Shown here in pieces: positions 22,601 to 33,588 of a stretch of 64,000 nt of DNA. The stretch comes from Deroplatys truncata (Eukaryota; Arthropoda; Insecta; Mantodea; Mantidae). A program made the position numbers and the translations under genes. The notes under the pieces are model-generated. The model saw only the letters and a program-made list of their open reading frames with translations. It made no database searches and was not told where the DNA came from. The stretch covers positions 98,685,488-98,749,487 of the forward strand of contig CM060984.1 of assembly GCA_030765065.1 (NCBI GenBank), read 5' to 3'. Position 1 is the stretch's first letter, and each line of letters begins with the position of its first letter.

Positions 22601-23090
22601 ATGCAGACATTTCACATAAAATTCATAAATACACAAAAGCAATAAGAATAATCAATAACATCATGAAACCTTCCTTACTACAAAGACGTACTTATACTTG
22701 CTTATACAAGACCTTGGCGAGACCTGCATTTTGTTACGGCATTGAGGCATCACCATTAAAAAAATAAAGGTTAAAGCAGAATAGCTGGTAATGAAATCAA
22801 ATTTACGAGATACACACCAGGATATACCAAATGGGATCACAAATATAATGAGGAAATAATGGAAGGATTACAATTAGAACCTATAATTGATCACATACAA
22901 CATTACCAGAACAAATGGATAAATCATGCGTACTAATAGAATCCCAAAAGCCATGCATCACTGTCGTCCAAACGGGAAGAGATCATCAGGTCGTCCAAGT
23001 AAAGTTGGATTAAACATTAAACTGTGAGATTGTAAAGGTCATAGGGCCTAATACTTGAAAGGAGGAGGAGGAAGAAGAAGATAATACTAT
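22600..23090 (+). pseudogene. LINE ORF2 C-terminal fragment, second family or copy
   Basis: Plus-strand translation across frameshifts: RRTYTCLYKTLARPAFCYGI (about 22685-22745), AGYTKWDHKYNEEIMEGLQL-like residues (about 22800-22880), EPIIDHIQHYQNKWINH (about 22880-22930) and RIPKAMHHCRPNGKRSSGRP (about 22940-23000). This is the same post-RT tail as in many non-LTR elements. It is followed by a GGAGGAGGAGGAAGAAGAAG tail at 23061-23080. Inverted relative to the neighbouring LINE pieces. Confidence 0.75.
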
Positions 23091-23362
23091 TCTCCATTAT
23101 TACATTCAAACGAATCTTAATATTTATCATAGATTTTGTAACAGGTATTCAATACTTTTGTGCCCCTGTAACTTTCACAGTTTTGAGCGTCTCTCTTTTT
23201 ATAGATTGGATATATGTTCACTACTTTCCATTCTTTGGGGATATGACCAGTCTTCTAAAATAAGTTCAACAGATGGAAGAAGCGTTGTTTTAGTTGAATA
23301 AATCCATATTTGATTAATTCATTATTAATATTATCAGCACGAGGAGCTTGTTTTGTTTTTTA

Positions 23363-23399
<37 letters not shown>

Positions 23400-23670
23400 A
23401 GCTATTAATACTTCATAAAGAAATTGCATCAACATTTTCATATTTAATGTCATAGTTATTTCCTCAACTGTTTTCTCCAGGGATCTTTAAAATAATGCAC
23501 TCCTTTATCCTCTGATATGAAGTTCAATTTAAAATTATCTTTAATCTAGTTATTATAATTTTAATAACGTATAGGCCTTGTCTTGTCGACCATGGACATA
23601 ATGTTCTAAGTCTCCGATATGCTTTTCCCACGAACGTTTTGTTTTGCGAATTTCTCCAAGTACAAGAGCA
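23090..23670 (-). pseudogene. LINE reverse transcriptase fragment
   Basis: Minus-strand residues APRADNINNELIKYG (about 23305-23350), GHIPKEWKVVNIYPIYKKRD (about 23190-23250) and NCESYRGTKVLNTCYKIYDK (about 23125-23185) match the start of the RT domain (PG.D.I..EL…WK….IYKKGD…NYRGI.LL). An expanded TTA repeat at 23362-23398 interrupts it. Stops and frameshifts are present. Confidence 0.75.
23362..23398. repeat. (ATT)n microsatellite inside LINE relic
   Basis: About twelve uninterrupted ATT units. Confidence 0.9.
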
Positions 23671-23671
23671 T

Positions 23672-24432
23672 TCCTTTTTACTTTCTCTACTACGTACTTA
23701 CAGTAAGTAGGAAGTATTGTATTCCACCCAAAAACTCAATACCGATGTTTCACCGGAAATTCATGTTCTGCGGCCTCTGAACCCCAAAGATGCATTTTAA
23801 GAAGAACATCCGTGTGTCTGCGTGTGTATGAACAGCATAACTCAAAAACAAAAAGTCGGTTAAATGCCAAACTTTGTATTTAAGTGCGGCATATTCCAAG
23901 GATCCGACACGAAAGTTCTCAAGAAAATTCCACCACTCCAAACTATCCTTTACAGGGAAAATTATTAGAAAAGTTTGATTTTATCAAAACTGACGCTAAC
24001 GATTTTGATTAAACTGCCATGTGCTTAAAGATATTCATATGACAAATAAAATGTATATCTTGAATTGTCAGGGAATATTGTGAAGATCTCATTCTGAATA
24101 GCTTTTTTATAATTGATAAATCATAGGAAAAGCCGAGATATTCTTTGTTATTGATTTTTATTTTCAAATACTTATACTTTTTTCAATGGTAAGTCGCTGT
24201 TCGGTTTTTCTCGGAATCAAGAAGGAATCCCAAGGCCATCACATAGCGACAAGCTTTTTAAAAACCTTACTTTAGCTTATGGTAACCTCCCTATACCTAT
24301 AACGGGATGTATAAATGTGTACTGGATGTTTATCTGACGAACAAGAAGTAGGCAGAAAAATAAGTTATTGTAAGAATAGCTTATAGAAGAGTGAGTAGAG
24401 AAAATCATGTAAATGCAACACATCAGACTTTT
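23672..24432 (+). mobile_element. HINE-like element inserted between LINE pieces
   Basis: 5' end TTTTTACTTTCTCTACTACG followed by a hairpin ACTTACAGTAAGT. The CACCCAAAAACTCAATACCG block, the TGTGTCTGCGTGTG tract and the body follow, then 3' GAGTAGAGAAAATCATGTAA and CACATCAGACTTTTT. LINE reverse transcriptase lies on its left and LINE endonuclease-like sequence on its right, both minus strand, so it probably inserted into one LINE. Confidence 0.8.
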
Positions 24433-24439
24433 TGTGTTA

Positions 24440-25050
24440 TTTCTCCATGTTTTCTCATTACAATTTAAAGGTTTATTGCCTACTCTGGCATCTACATCTC
24501 TGGCTATTATTAAATAAATTTTATTAATTTGATTCCGGAGATTTCCCTAAAATTCTATAGCTACATTCTTCTAATAAAGTTTCTTCTGAATTATAGACAC
24601 TTTTTATTGTTACATAATTGTTTGCTGTTCTTAGTCTCGCTTTTATTATTCTTTGATTAACATATTGGTGGCAGTGTATTATATTTTTGTAATTCCATCT
24701 TGTCAATATTGTATTCCAGCTGCTGCTCTTTTCTCTCGTGTTACACCATTCAATTTATTACTTTAGTTTCTTTTTATTTTCTGGAATTATAACATCTGCA
24801 TTAAGTTTTTCCATTTCATTTTCTGGCTCACTATGACACCTCTAGGAATCGATACTCCTATTTTAATTACTTTATTTCTACCTAAAACTTTATTCCTATT
24901 TCTGACCGCAGTCGTCAACGTTAGAATATTTCTGTTTCTAGTATTTACGACACTTTTAGCAATAACATGTCTCCCCTCAATACGTTATTGACGTTCTGCA
25001 GAGTATGATGCGTAATGGATTTGCCATTAAGCTAAACATCAGAGCCTCGA
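24440..25050 (-). pseudogene. LINE endonuclease-region fragment (probable)
   Basis: Minus-strand residues IIKARLRTANNYVTIKSVYN, then SEETLLEECSYR (24524-24706), resemble the 'K.R…..TIISVYAP.E' core of apurinic-type endonuclease domains of non-LTR retrotransposons. Upstream residues RNILTLTTAVRNRNK and NIEILT-like segments are weaker. Position and strand fit the N-terminal part of the ORF2 whose RT lies at 23090-23670. Degenerate. Confidence 0.5.
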
Positions 25051-25179
25051 ATTGCAATAACTCAAATAAAGCTCCACCACTTATTAAATAATTTATAACA
25101 CTAGCCAGTTCAGAAACTACTTTGAACAAAGGCTTCAAAACTTCACTCACTTCTTCGCTTTACCTATCCATATAGTTTT

Positions 25180-25623
25180 AACTTGGTATATGCCGAGCGG
25201 GATGGCATCGGTCACAGTTACTTTGGATTTTTTCATCGTTTTCTCAGGTCGGTAGGCGAATGCTGGGGTGGATTATATTCCACGAATTTTCCTGTGTCTC
25301 ATTTCCTTTCATTTCATTACCTTTCATCTTCCAGGGTTGCAGATCCTAACACAGTGGTCGATGATGTTTGGCACATGTGGTGGATGTGCTTAAAGGAGAG
25401 AACGCACGCAACCTTCTGCCCGAACGTGTCTGTCCGGAAAGGAGAGTTTAACGAAGGGGCGTCCGGGAACGCCCAGCCTGGAAATGTTAGGGATCCTGCT
25501 ACGCTGCATCTGCCGCCATCAGCTCTGGCCGCCCTTCGTACTCTCTTCGTACCCCTTTCCGGGGATTTAGTAGACCTAGCCTTGGCCGCAGTGCTGAAGT
25601 CGTTCTCTGTTTCTAAACCCTAA
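25180..25623 (+). repeat. SINE family B-related retroposon (probable)
   Basis: GC-richer than its flanks. TTTTTTCATCGTTTTCTCAG, then GTCGGTAGGCGAATGCTGGG, resembles the TTTTTCGCGGTTTTCCTCGG, GTCGCTAGGC block of the SINE at 13945-14295, and the pyrimidine-rich CCTTTCATTTCATTACC block is also shared. The remainder (25380-25620) has no match in the window. A 146-codon open frame spans it but starts in the SINE part and shows no domain, so I do not call it a gene. Confidence 0.4.
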
Positions 25624-26839
25624 TTTCGTGCCTATAGGAATTGTCTACGTTTACTTTAACACACTGAACACTGAAGCTCTTGTGCCTATATTCTGCATTT
25701 TATCTCTAAAATCCCATATCTCAAGTCCTTGTTTCTATATTATGTGCCCTATATCTCCCCTTCCCTCACAGATGAACAAAACCTACTGTTCAAAACCATT
25801 TCTTATCCTTTTAGTGTGCACACATCAACCCTAATCCATATCAATCGCTATGTTTCTTTCAAACTTTGTGTATATTTCCCTCTCACAATTTTGTTTCACT
25901 GATAAATAGAAAGTTAATGAAGCCGTTTCTGTTAGATTGTCTCTCAGCCTAAAACTTTCTATTCCTTAAAAAACGCCGCCCTTGTTCTCTCCAAGACCCT
26001 TAATGTTATTCTCCTTTAACGTCCATTTATCTCCTAAACCGCTTATTTCTAAATTACTTCATAATGCCTTTATCCATCTTCCATTTTGTAAGGATTTCTC
26101 TTGATGTTTTAACACATATTCCTCTTCCAATTTCAGCATTCTGTACCAATATTTTAATGACGGGTCCATTTCTATTAGTCCCATCTCTATTAATCATTTG
26201 GCAGCCCGTTACTCTTCTGCCAAAACTTTTATGCACCAAATAAATTCTTTCCCGTCATCTTAAAGTCCCCATATTTCCTCACATATAACGAGCTTGGTTT
26301 CACCACCGTATTGTAAATTCTTCCTAACCGTTTAACCCACTAGTTTATAGACAAAGAAGTTTTTAAGCAGTTCAGTTAACCTGCACAGACTTGTTAAAAG
26401 CTACACAAACGATGTGATAGATCAGGGATGGCGATTAGGGGCGCTTCACGACTACAGTTTGGCGCCCACCATTGCACATTGTATTTTATGAGGTGCTAGC
26501 AGATATGATGCAATTTGCCTACTCCTAGATCCGTAAGAATGAAGGCATTTTTGCCACTCCTACCATGAATGTTCACGCATCTGTATTGAAACCGAAGGCG
26601 TTTATTAAGCACAGTTTCTGGGAATGCGTTATAAGCCGGTGGCACGTTTATCTTTGTGTGAATTTCTTAAAACCTTAAGGTATTAACATGATCAATATGT
26701 AAAGTTTTATGTAATTGTTTTCATTATAAAAAATGCAGTATACAAAATGCAAAAGGTACACTCAGGGTATACTTTTTCCAATCAAATATTAGTAGATCAG
26801 AACGAAAATTGTACCACGATTATAACAGAACATAATAAA
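25624..26839. other. Unassigned stretch, T/C-rich 25630-26300
   Basis: A minus-strand frame near 26054-26239 and its frameshifted neighbour read YRMLKLEEEYVLKHQEK-like residues that look faintly coding, but no family is recognised. 26400-26840 shows nothing. Confidence 0.3.
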
Positions 26840-27590
26840 AAATCTGATGTGTTCCAGTCACATGACTTTCTCTACTCTTGAATAAACTATTTTTACAAAC
26901 GCTTATTCTCCATATGCTTCATGTTAATCGAGATATCGAGATGTTAATCTTATTGCTAATTTTCTTGTAGATGCAAGGGGAATTGGTAGGCTTTAAGCTA
27001 TAGTCAAATATTTTAAGAGCTGGTTGCTATGTGGAGTATTCCATTCTCTTTGCATTACCAGGACAAAAAAATGAATAACGAATTTCCATTTGAGAAAAAG
27101 TATAAGTATTGGAAAATTTAAGGAAATAACCAGCAATATCTCGAAAATGGTTCACTCAACAAAAAAATGTATATTACATAAATTGTGTATTTTAACATGA
27201 TCTACATTTTTTTGTGTAGTAAGGTTTTGTCTATCTCTTATGGTTGACCAGTTATGTAAAAGTCGTTCACAATGAAGAACACTTTTGGAGACATTCCCAG
27301 AAAATTCAAGATATACATTTTATTTGTCATGACAGTATCTTAAATATATGATATTTTTGAGAAAATTAGAATTTTCGAAAAATGGTCCATGTTAAGGTTA
27401 ATCTGGGGTGGAGGGATTTTCTTGAAAACCTTCGTGTCGCATCTCTTGAAGATACTGAACCTAAATTCCAAATTTGGTGTTTATCCGACTGTTCGCTTGT
27501 GAGTTATGCTGTTCACAGATACACACACGGACATGTTTCCAAAAATGCGTTTATGGATTCAGGGAGCTTCAAAACATATAATGAGAATTC
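26840..27590 (-). mobile_element. HINE-like element, left arm of an inverted pair
   Basis: Left terminus AAAAAATCTGATGTGTTCCA, then the GCTGGTTGCTATGTGG block, the body, a short ACACACACGG tract at 27520-27529 and GGATTCAGGG. The 5' end is missing: after TCAAAACATATAATGAGAAT it meets an opposite-strand 3' module. Confidence 0.78.
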
Positions 27591-27838
27591 GTTATTCTTT
27601 ATTTTTTTTTTTTTTTTTTTTTTTTGCAAAGAGAATGGAATACTCGACATAGCAACCAGCTCTTAAAATATTTGACTATCGCTTAAAGCCTACCAATGCA
27701 CCTTCCATCTACAAGAAAACTAGCAAGAAGATTAACATCTCGATATCTCGATTAACATGAAGCATATGGAGAATAAGCGTTTGTAAAAATAGTTTGTCAA
27801 GAGTAGAGAAAGTCATGTGATGTAACACATCAGATTTT
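27591..27838 (+). mobile_element. HINE-like 3' module, right arm of an inverted pair
   Basis: A T-run (27602-27625) is followed by GCAAAGAGAATGGAATACTC and the usual 3' module, ending AAGAGTAGAGAAAGTCATGT and ACACATCAGATTTTT. Only the last 240 bp of the element are present. With the preceding copy it places 3' termini at both outer ends. Confidence 0.8.
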
Positions 27839-28611
27839 TGATCTTACCTTTCATTAATCTTGAATTATTTCTTAAGTGCTAACTTAGTAATTACTGCTTT
27901 CACTATCTTATAAAAGTTCTAAAATCCATAACTCCACAACTGTAGATTCCCTAAAATTCAAGTATAGATTTATAAGAATCCCTTATGATCATACTACACA
28001 TTCTAAATGATTTGTGCTACATTTTAGTGTGAAAACGCATACCGATTTTATATGCCTAACGTGAAAATATAAGTATTTATATTTTGTAAAATAATGAGCC
28101 GAAGACCTTTAAATGCTTCATATAATATTGAAACTACATAAATATTATGTTCTCAAAATATCATTAAATTTGGATAAACAGAAAGAAAACTACACATACT
28201 AGAGCGACTCCTTAAGGCAACACATGTGGTAGAGTTTCCCATCTTATCCACTGCTGTGATCTCACATGTTGATCCATGATTTATCACAGATCCTTAAGCC
28301 AATCTTATGGTGAGGACTGCATGGAGGATGTTCTTTGATTTGAACAGAACTGAAGGCCCATTATCTTAGCCTTCTTTCTCAATCCATTCAATTTATCAGG
28401 ATTCTCAAATCGATGTAAGTCAGACCGATATCTCGATGGTTTTGGGGTACTTGTTTTAAAGTGAACAATGATTTCTTTTCCTATAAAATCTGTTTTGTCA
28501 GGCAGAAGAAAGGAATTAAATATTGAATATGCTGCTAATGGGAAACACCGCGTTGTGTAAATTAACAACGCATGGTAGACTTACTACGCTTTATTAGTTT
28601 AGGTGATTTGA
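27839..28611. other. Unassigned stretch
   Basis: A minus-strand frame of 87 codons at 28305-28568 has no recognisable domain. The rest is AT-rich with nothing identified. Confidence 0.35.
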
Positions 28612-28970
28612 ACATCCTCTGTCTATTAGGCATAGAAAGTATTGTCTTTCACCTAAAATTGTATATCGAATTTTTATTGGAAATACACGTATTAATGTTC
28701 CCTGAATAAAAAAGGCATTTTTTATAAAATGGTCCGCGTATGTGTTTTTGAGAAGAGCATAACTAAAAATAAAACAAAAAAGAGTCGACGAATACCAAAA
28801 TTAGTCAGCATCTTCCAAGAGCGCGACATAAAGAGTTTCAAGAAAATCCCCCACCTAAAATATGCCTTTGGATGGAAAATGTCGCGTTTGTTTTCTTTTT
28901 TCCTTATAAACAACTACTTTGATGATTTTTATTAAAATGCCATACGTTTAAAATATTATAAACGTAGTAA
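28612..28970 (+). mobile_element. HINE-like 5' half, older subfamily
   Basis: CTGTCTATTAGGCATAGAAA replaces the usual 5' end, followed by GTATTGTCTTTCACC, GAAATACACGTATTAATG, AGAGCATAAC, CAGCATCTTCCAAGAGCGCG and GATTTTTATTAAAATGCCAT. The 3' half is absent, and a SINE begins about 20 bp later. Confidence 0.6.
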
Positions 28971-28989
28971 CAAAAAACAAAATTATATG

Positions 28990-29114
28990 AATTGCTTCTA
29001 GGCGAGTGGTCAGCACTTTGGTTTCTCACCTGGAGGTCCTGGGTTCAATTCCCACCTGGGTCGGGGAATTTTTCTTTAAATAGAATTATCCACTGTTTTC
29101 TACAGAGTCTGAAA
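28990..29114 (+). repeat. SINE family A, head and body
   Basis: A-box-like TAGGCGAGTGGTCAGCAC and B box GGGTTCAATTCCCACC at 29041-29056, then GGGGAATTTTTCTTTAAATA and CAGAGTCTGAAAG. Truncated on the right by a HINE-like copy. Confidence 0.7.
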
Positions 29115-30545
29115 GTTTGAATTTCGGGATGAATGTGAGTGCGTTATATTCGCATTACTTTCTCTATTCTGTGTCGTTTGAGTACACAAACTAGTCCTAT
29201 GAGCGTTTATTTTTGTATCTGCTTCGGTTTAATGGAGATAAAACTTTACAGAAATAGCTACACGATACATTTCGTTATAGTTACAAACAGAACAGCGATA
29301 GCCAAATGTTTAAAAGTTGGACACTTGAAGAAAGTTATTTTGTTGTAGGAGTAGTATTGTAGTTCAATTGTTGGGAGCCGAACTTGAAATTCGTTGCAAC
29401 CGCACGTATGGTCCCCAATAGCCTTCGTCCAAAATTTAAAAATATTAACTTTGTAATTTGACTGTTTCTTTAAATATTATATATTTATGCTTGCCTCGGC
29501 TGCGTCAGTATTATTGTTTAGAGACATGTTTCTCTTTGCAAGGCGTGGTGCGACTGAAGAATGTAGGCTTACACAGATTATAATTTTACTTGGCACGATT
29601 TAAATAACACTTCACTGATATAGAGAGAGATTTGGGATATTTTTTTAATTTATTACTTGCACTTTTTAAACACATAAACTATTTTCACACACAAAATACG
29701 TATTAAATTTCTCTAGGACATATCTCGCGTCCGGTTAGGAATACTGTCTACAACCTACGCGTCCAGTTGTGACCGCTGTCTACAAGCAACTGACTTGATT
29801 TCTATCGCCTATACATTTGTAAATTTCTGTATTTCAAGTCTCTGATTGGCTATTCCTAATCCAATAGAATGCTTTTATTAAACTTAAGCTTTTTTCTGGT
29901 TGTTGATTGGCTATTTTATAAACTGTCTCAAAAATTACATTATTGCTGCTCCAAGAATGACTAGTAGCATTATAAAACCTTCTAATTCATTATTGCCTCA
30001 AGGCTACCTCATTGTTAGCAACTTTTAACCTATTTTTCTCACAGCTCCTACATTATTAAATTACGTAATACATTCACATAACATTATTACCATGTATACA
30101 ATAATATAAACATATACAGTGACCGTAATATAAACTTTTTATATATTGTTACATACACATATTGCTTTAAGGCGGGCTGTTATTATATTGTTTTATTATA
30201 TAATTTGACTAAAATCATTTAAGTTTTAAAAATACTGCCTCACACTATATGCTGGCCTTAAGATTCGATAATCTTTCCTAGCAATCGCGAGAAACAACAA
30301 GGTCGAAGGACTTTAAAAGAATGACAAAATGTTGCACAATTGAACCATTAATGACGAATATCTCGTAAATGGCTGATGCCACAAAAAAGCTATTTGAAAT
30401 AAATTGTATGTTTTAAAGAGACTATATTTTTGTGTAGTCCCTATCCGTCTTTCGCTTAACGTTTAGCAGTTATACAGGATTATATAAAATTTCCTCTGAA
30501 TGAAGAGGACTTCACAGTCTTTTCCCAGAAAATTCAAGATATAGT
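29115..30545 (-). mobile_element. HINE-like element, older subfamily, split by a solo LTR
   Basis: The left part is ATTCGCATTACTTTCTCTAT to AAAAGTTGGACACT. After the LTR the sequence resumes CACTATATGCTGGCC and continues through CAATCGCGAGAAACAACAAG, GGCTGATGCCACAAAAAAG and CCCAGAAAATTCAAGATATA. The same join is uninterrupted at about 2425-2500, which confirms the empty-site structure. The 5' part of the element is missing. Confidence 0.75.
29322..30246 (-). mobile_element. Solo LTR, copy 1 (29326-30242) with 4-bp target duplication CACT
   Basis: CACT at 29322-29325 and 30243-30246 flanks a 917-bp unit that begins TGAAG and ends CTCA on the plus strand, giving TG…CA ends. On its own strand it starts TGAGGCAG and contains GCCGAGGCAAGCATAAATAT. 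It aligns along its length with units at 38206-39119 and 46281-47351. No internal protein region lies beside it, so it is a solo LTR, the product of recombination between the two LTRs of an LTR retrotransposon. The 4-bp duplication favours a Gypsy-type integrase, an inference from family habits. Confidence 0.82.
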
Positions 30546-30963
30546 TGCCTTAGGAGCTGCTCTCTTAACGCAGCATTACGGGCATTATGTATGTATAAAT
30601 TTTTGGCGGGTTGAGCTTTTGTGATGTAATTACAAATAACATTCAGTTCAAATAGTTACAGTTCTTGCCCCATGCTATTGCATGAACGTGATTGAAAGTG
30701 GGTTTAAATAAAAGCTCTAAACATTATGCAGCGTGTAATAACAATGAATGCTTTCTGTGTTAATCCATTCTGAGAACTTAATTAAAATAACAATAATTAC
30801 ACGCAAAATGAAATTGAATTATGAATCAATGCTGTCCACATACAAATTACAATAGATAAATTAATAACTGTTTCGATTCCTAACAAGGGAAATATCCGGA
30901 TTAGCACTCGAAAATAAAGTTGTCTGTAACGCATTTCTGATATTACTTTTATGTATTCTATAT
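30546..30963. other. Unassigned AT-rich stretch
   Basis: Nothing recognised. Confidence 0.4.
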
Positions 30964-32495
30964 TAGGGTCGTTCTAAAAGTTCTCGAACTGATTCAGAGA
31001 TGTAAAGCTGACCAACTTAATGTGATAGTTGCTAAGTAATCATCCTTAACTGCTGTTGACTCCTTCTACAAAATTGGTAAAAGCTGAAATCTGAACTATG
31101 AAAGCGTTCTGAAGGATTTATCCTCAACATAAGTATAAAACGAATTCGATTCGGCGTTAAACGTTTTCCCGCATTGTTTTCAACGGCTAAGAAATAGACT
31201 ACTGAATTTAAGCGTGGTCGTACATCTGTTTAAGATGAGCGCTCCGGGCGTCCCCAAACGGCTACGACCGATGAGATTGTGACAAACGTTTGCAATGCCT
31301 TACTGAATGATCAGAGTTAGCTTATATTAAAAAGACCTCGATAGTTTTGTTTTGGGTATGAGATAGTTTTCGCTCGATTGGCGCAGGATTTGTTAACAAT
31401 GGACCAAAGACGCATTCGAATGAACATTTCCCAAGAGTGTTTAGACTTATTTAAGCACAATTCCAGTGAGTTTCATAACATTAGATGAACCGCGGATTGA
31501 TCATTACACGCCAGAGACGAAGGAGCAGTCCAAATATTGTGTGGCAACAGTAATATCAACAAGCAAGAGCTCGTAACGCAGATCCGCTCTTCTGACCGGA
31601 GAAGTGCCAACCGAGTGGCTCTCCTCCGTGGGTGTTTCCATTAGGACCGTACACACGGCCGTTCCCCACCCACTTACTCAGTGAAGACAGTGGATACCCT
31701 TCTTGCTCGCGTCAACCCTAAGGAAAGCCTACTGAACAACCTTGGTGGGGACGACAGTGACTAGCGCACACTAGCTCTCCAGGTTGATATCGGAGGACAT
31801 TAAGGCTTCACCCAGACGTACCTAATCTCCCATGGGTATTGGACACCACTGGACCGCCGAGTACAACCCAATCCGAACAGCTCCCTTCCCCATAGGGGCT
31901 CAGATGTTCGGCCTGAAGTACTCCTGGTCAGAAGTACCACGAGTGCTAGGTGTCTACAGCGCTCCTATCATGGCAACTGAAGGGATCGGAACCCCAGTGA
32001 AATACCACCAAAAAAACCAAAGAGGTTCCATCTGCAGGAAAAGTCATGCTGAGATTTTCGGGGTACTCAATGTGTGGTGCTTATAGACTACCTCCAGAAG
32101 AGCACAACCATCCTCAGAGAGTAATAGGCTTCACAACTGGACTAATTAAGAAGGATTCTATTGAGGCTAAACGTCCACATGTGGCCAACAAATTAATAAT
32201 AATAATAATGATAATAATCATCATCTTCACACACACGTGAGATTGTGCTTCCTTCACAATATTTGCCAGATTCGGCTTCCAGGGATTATTTTTTATTCCA
32301 AAACCTAAAGAAATGGTTTGGTGGTCGAAATTCACGCCACTTATTTTGCACAATTGGCTAAATCTTATTTTACAGGGAGTATAAAGAGATTAGAACATCA
32401 TTGGTATAAATTATACTTTACAAGGTGGCTAAATTGAAAAACAATCTCCTAAATCTTGTTTTTTCAGACCAATAACTTTTAGAATGCTCCTCGTA
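30964..32495 (+). mobile_element. Mariner transposon carrying a foreign insert
   Basis: TA at 30964-30965 and 32494-32495. The left repeat GGGTCGTTCTAAAAGTTCTC and the right repeat ending AACTTTTAGAATGCTCCTCG match over the ATTCTAAAAGTT core. Plus-strand transposase relics: FKRGRTSV.DERSGRPQTAT at about 31203-31265; MDQRRIRMNISQECLDLFKH at 31399-31460; first catalytic Asp region ITLDEPRIDHYTPETKEQSK at 31479-31540. After the insert come PDSASRDYFLF and NLKKWFGG (about 32265-32330), then EHHWYKLY-like residues. The second catalytic Asp region is absent, replaced by the insert. Confidence 0.82.
31541..32225 (+). repeat. Unidentified GC-richer retroposon-like insert ending in (AAT)n
   Basis: Replaces the central part of a mariner. 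It is markedly GC-richer than the surroundings and ends in AATTAATAATAATAATAATG at about 32192-32211, the kind of short-unit tail left by some non-LTR elements. An 84-codon open frame at 31832-32086 has no recognisable domain. No second copy is visible in this window. Confidence 0.45.
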
Positions 32496-32734
32496 TACGA
32501 AAAAACAACCACTTTTTTGTAGAGCACGAAAAACTATATTCATTCAGATCTTTGCGATTAGAGCAACTTTTTTCCATGCAAAATCGAGCTTCTGTTTACT
32601 CTCACCAGGAGAAGATTGTGTGGATGATAGTGTACGACGAAACCCATGCAATATTTTAACAAACGTGTTTTAGAGTTTGGTGACGGACATGACAAAAATA
32701 ATTTGTTTTTCAGTTAAATCTGCATTTCGTCTTA
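32494..32734. other. Unassigned stretch
   Basis: Nothing recognised beyond the mariner terminal repeat. Confidence 0.4.
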
Positions 32735-32890
32735 CCGACTATGGTAGCCGAGGTCATTTTAGACATGGACTCTTGAGCGGGAGGTCACCGGTTCAAACCC
32801 AGGCAGAGCTATCCTCCCTGATGTTTATTCAAGGTTTTTCTCAGTCCTCATAAGTGGTAAATGCCATGGAGATACCTTAAACCTAGGCCT
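32735..32890 (+). repeat. tRNA-derived SINE, family D
   Basis: Head GTAGCCGAGGTCATTTTAGA with B box CACCGGTTCAAACCCAGG at 32789-32806. The body GATGTTTATTCAAGGTTTTT, then CTCAGTCCTCATAAGTGG, resembles the minus-strand copy at 38050-38180. No clear tail. Confidence 0.6.
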
Positions 32891-33400
32891 GAAACGCTTC
32901 CTTCCCAAATATCTTTTCCCAATTATCATTTTATTTCACCGCCTTTTGTACCGCATGTAGTAAGAACAAGCGTTAAACACTACCTTGCATGTCTGTCTGA
33001 TTTGCATATATGTGCATATTGTGGTGCTTTTTGTTTCTTAAAATACTTTGTTTAAAGCATTTCCATAATAAAAACCATAACAAATATAATTTTTAGACAG
33101 CATGACCTAAAATAGAACTTCCAACACAAAGCATATGAGTAAAAGCATTAGATTATCGCATTAGTCGGTAACCTTCAGTGTGACCTGCTTTGATTTCAAG
33201 TCCAATCACATGACAATTACCCTTTGTATTTGCAAATGTTTAATAACTCGACTTGTTTTGATTGGGTTTTACTTTTCTTCCTTTTACATTATTAATTTCT
33301 AATAACGCATTAACTGTTCACAATACAAATCGTTATACTTCAATTTATCGCAATTCGTAGTAAAGTTAAGTTAAACGTTATATTGTGGCATGTGCACAGA
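32891..33400. other. Unassigned stretch
   Basis: TGATTGGGTTTTACTTTTC near 33260 faintly recalls the SINE A tail. Otherwise nothing recognised. Confidence 0.3.
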
Positions 33401-33588
33401 TTATAGTAATAGTAATACGTCCTCTGGTTACCCAAGTCGAAGGTTGGCAGTTTATCTGAGGAGGGGCGATTGAGGGGAAACAGTCTCATTGGTGGGGATA
33501 TGGCGTTAGTGACGCCAAGCTTAGCGTGGGTTTTCTGAGCATTCTGTGGCTAGTCTTCGCGTGAGCTGGACGGATAACTGTCTACGAC
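33401..33588 (+). promoter_or_regulatory. Candidate promoter/5' leader before a putative first exon
   Basis: A local GC-rich island in AT-rich surroundings, lacking any recognised repeat, immediately precedes a start codon followed by a splice-donor-like site. No TATA box was seen. This is inferred from composition and position only. Confidence 0.3.

Noticed and set aside
25183-25623. 146-codon open frame, the longest near here on the plus strand
   Set aside because: Its start lies in SINE-like sequence, it has no recognisable domain, and GC-rich retroposon sequence readily gives long open frames.
32735-32810. Possible tRNA gene
   Set aside because: Only the B box is convincing and the acceptor stem does not pair; it resembles the SINE at 38050-38180.
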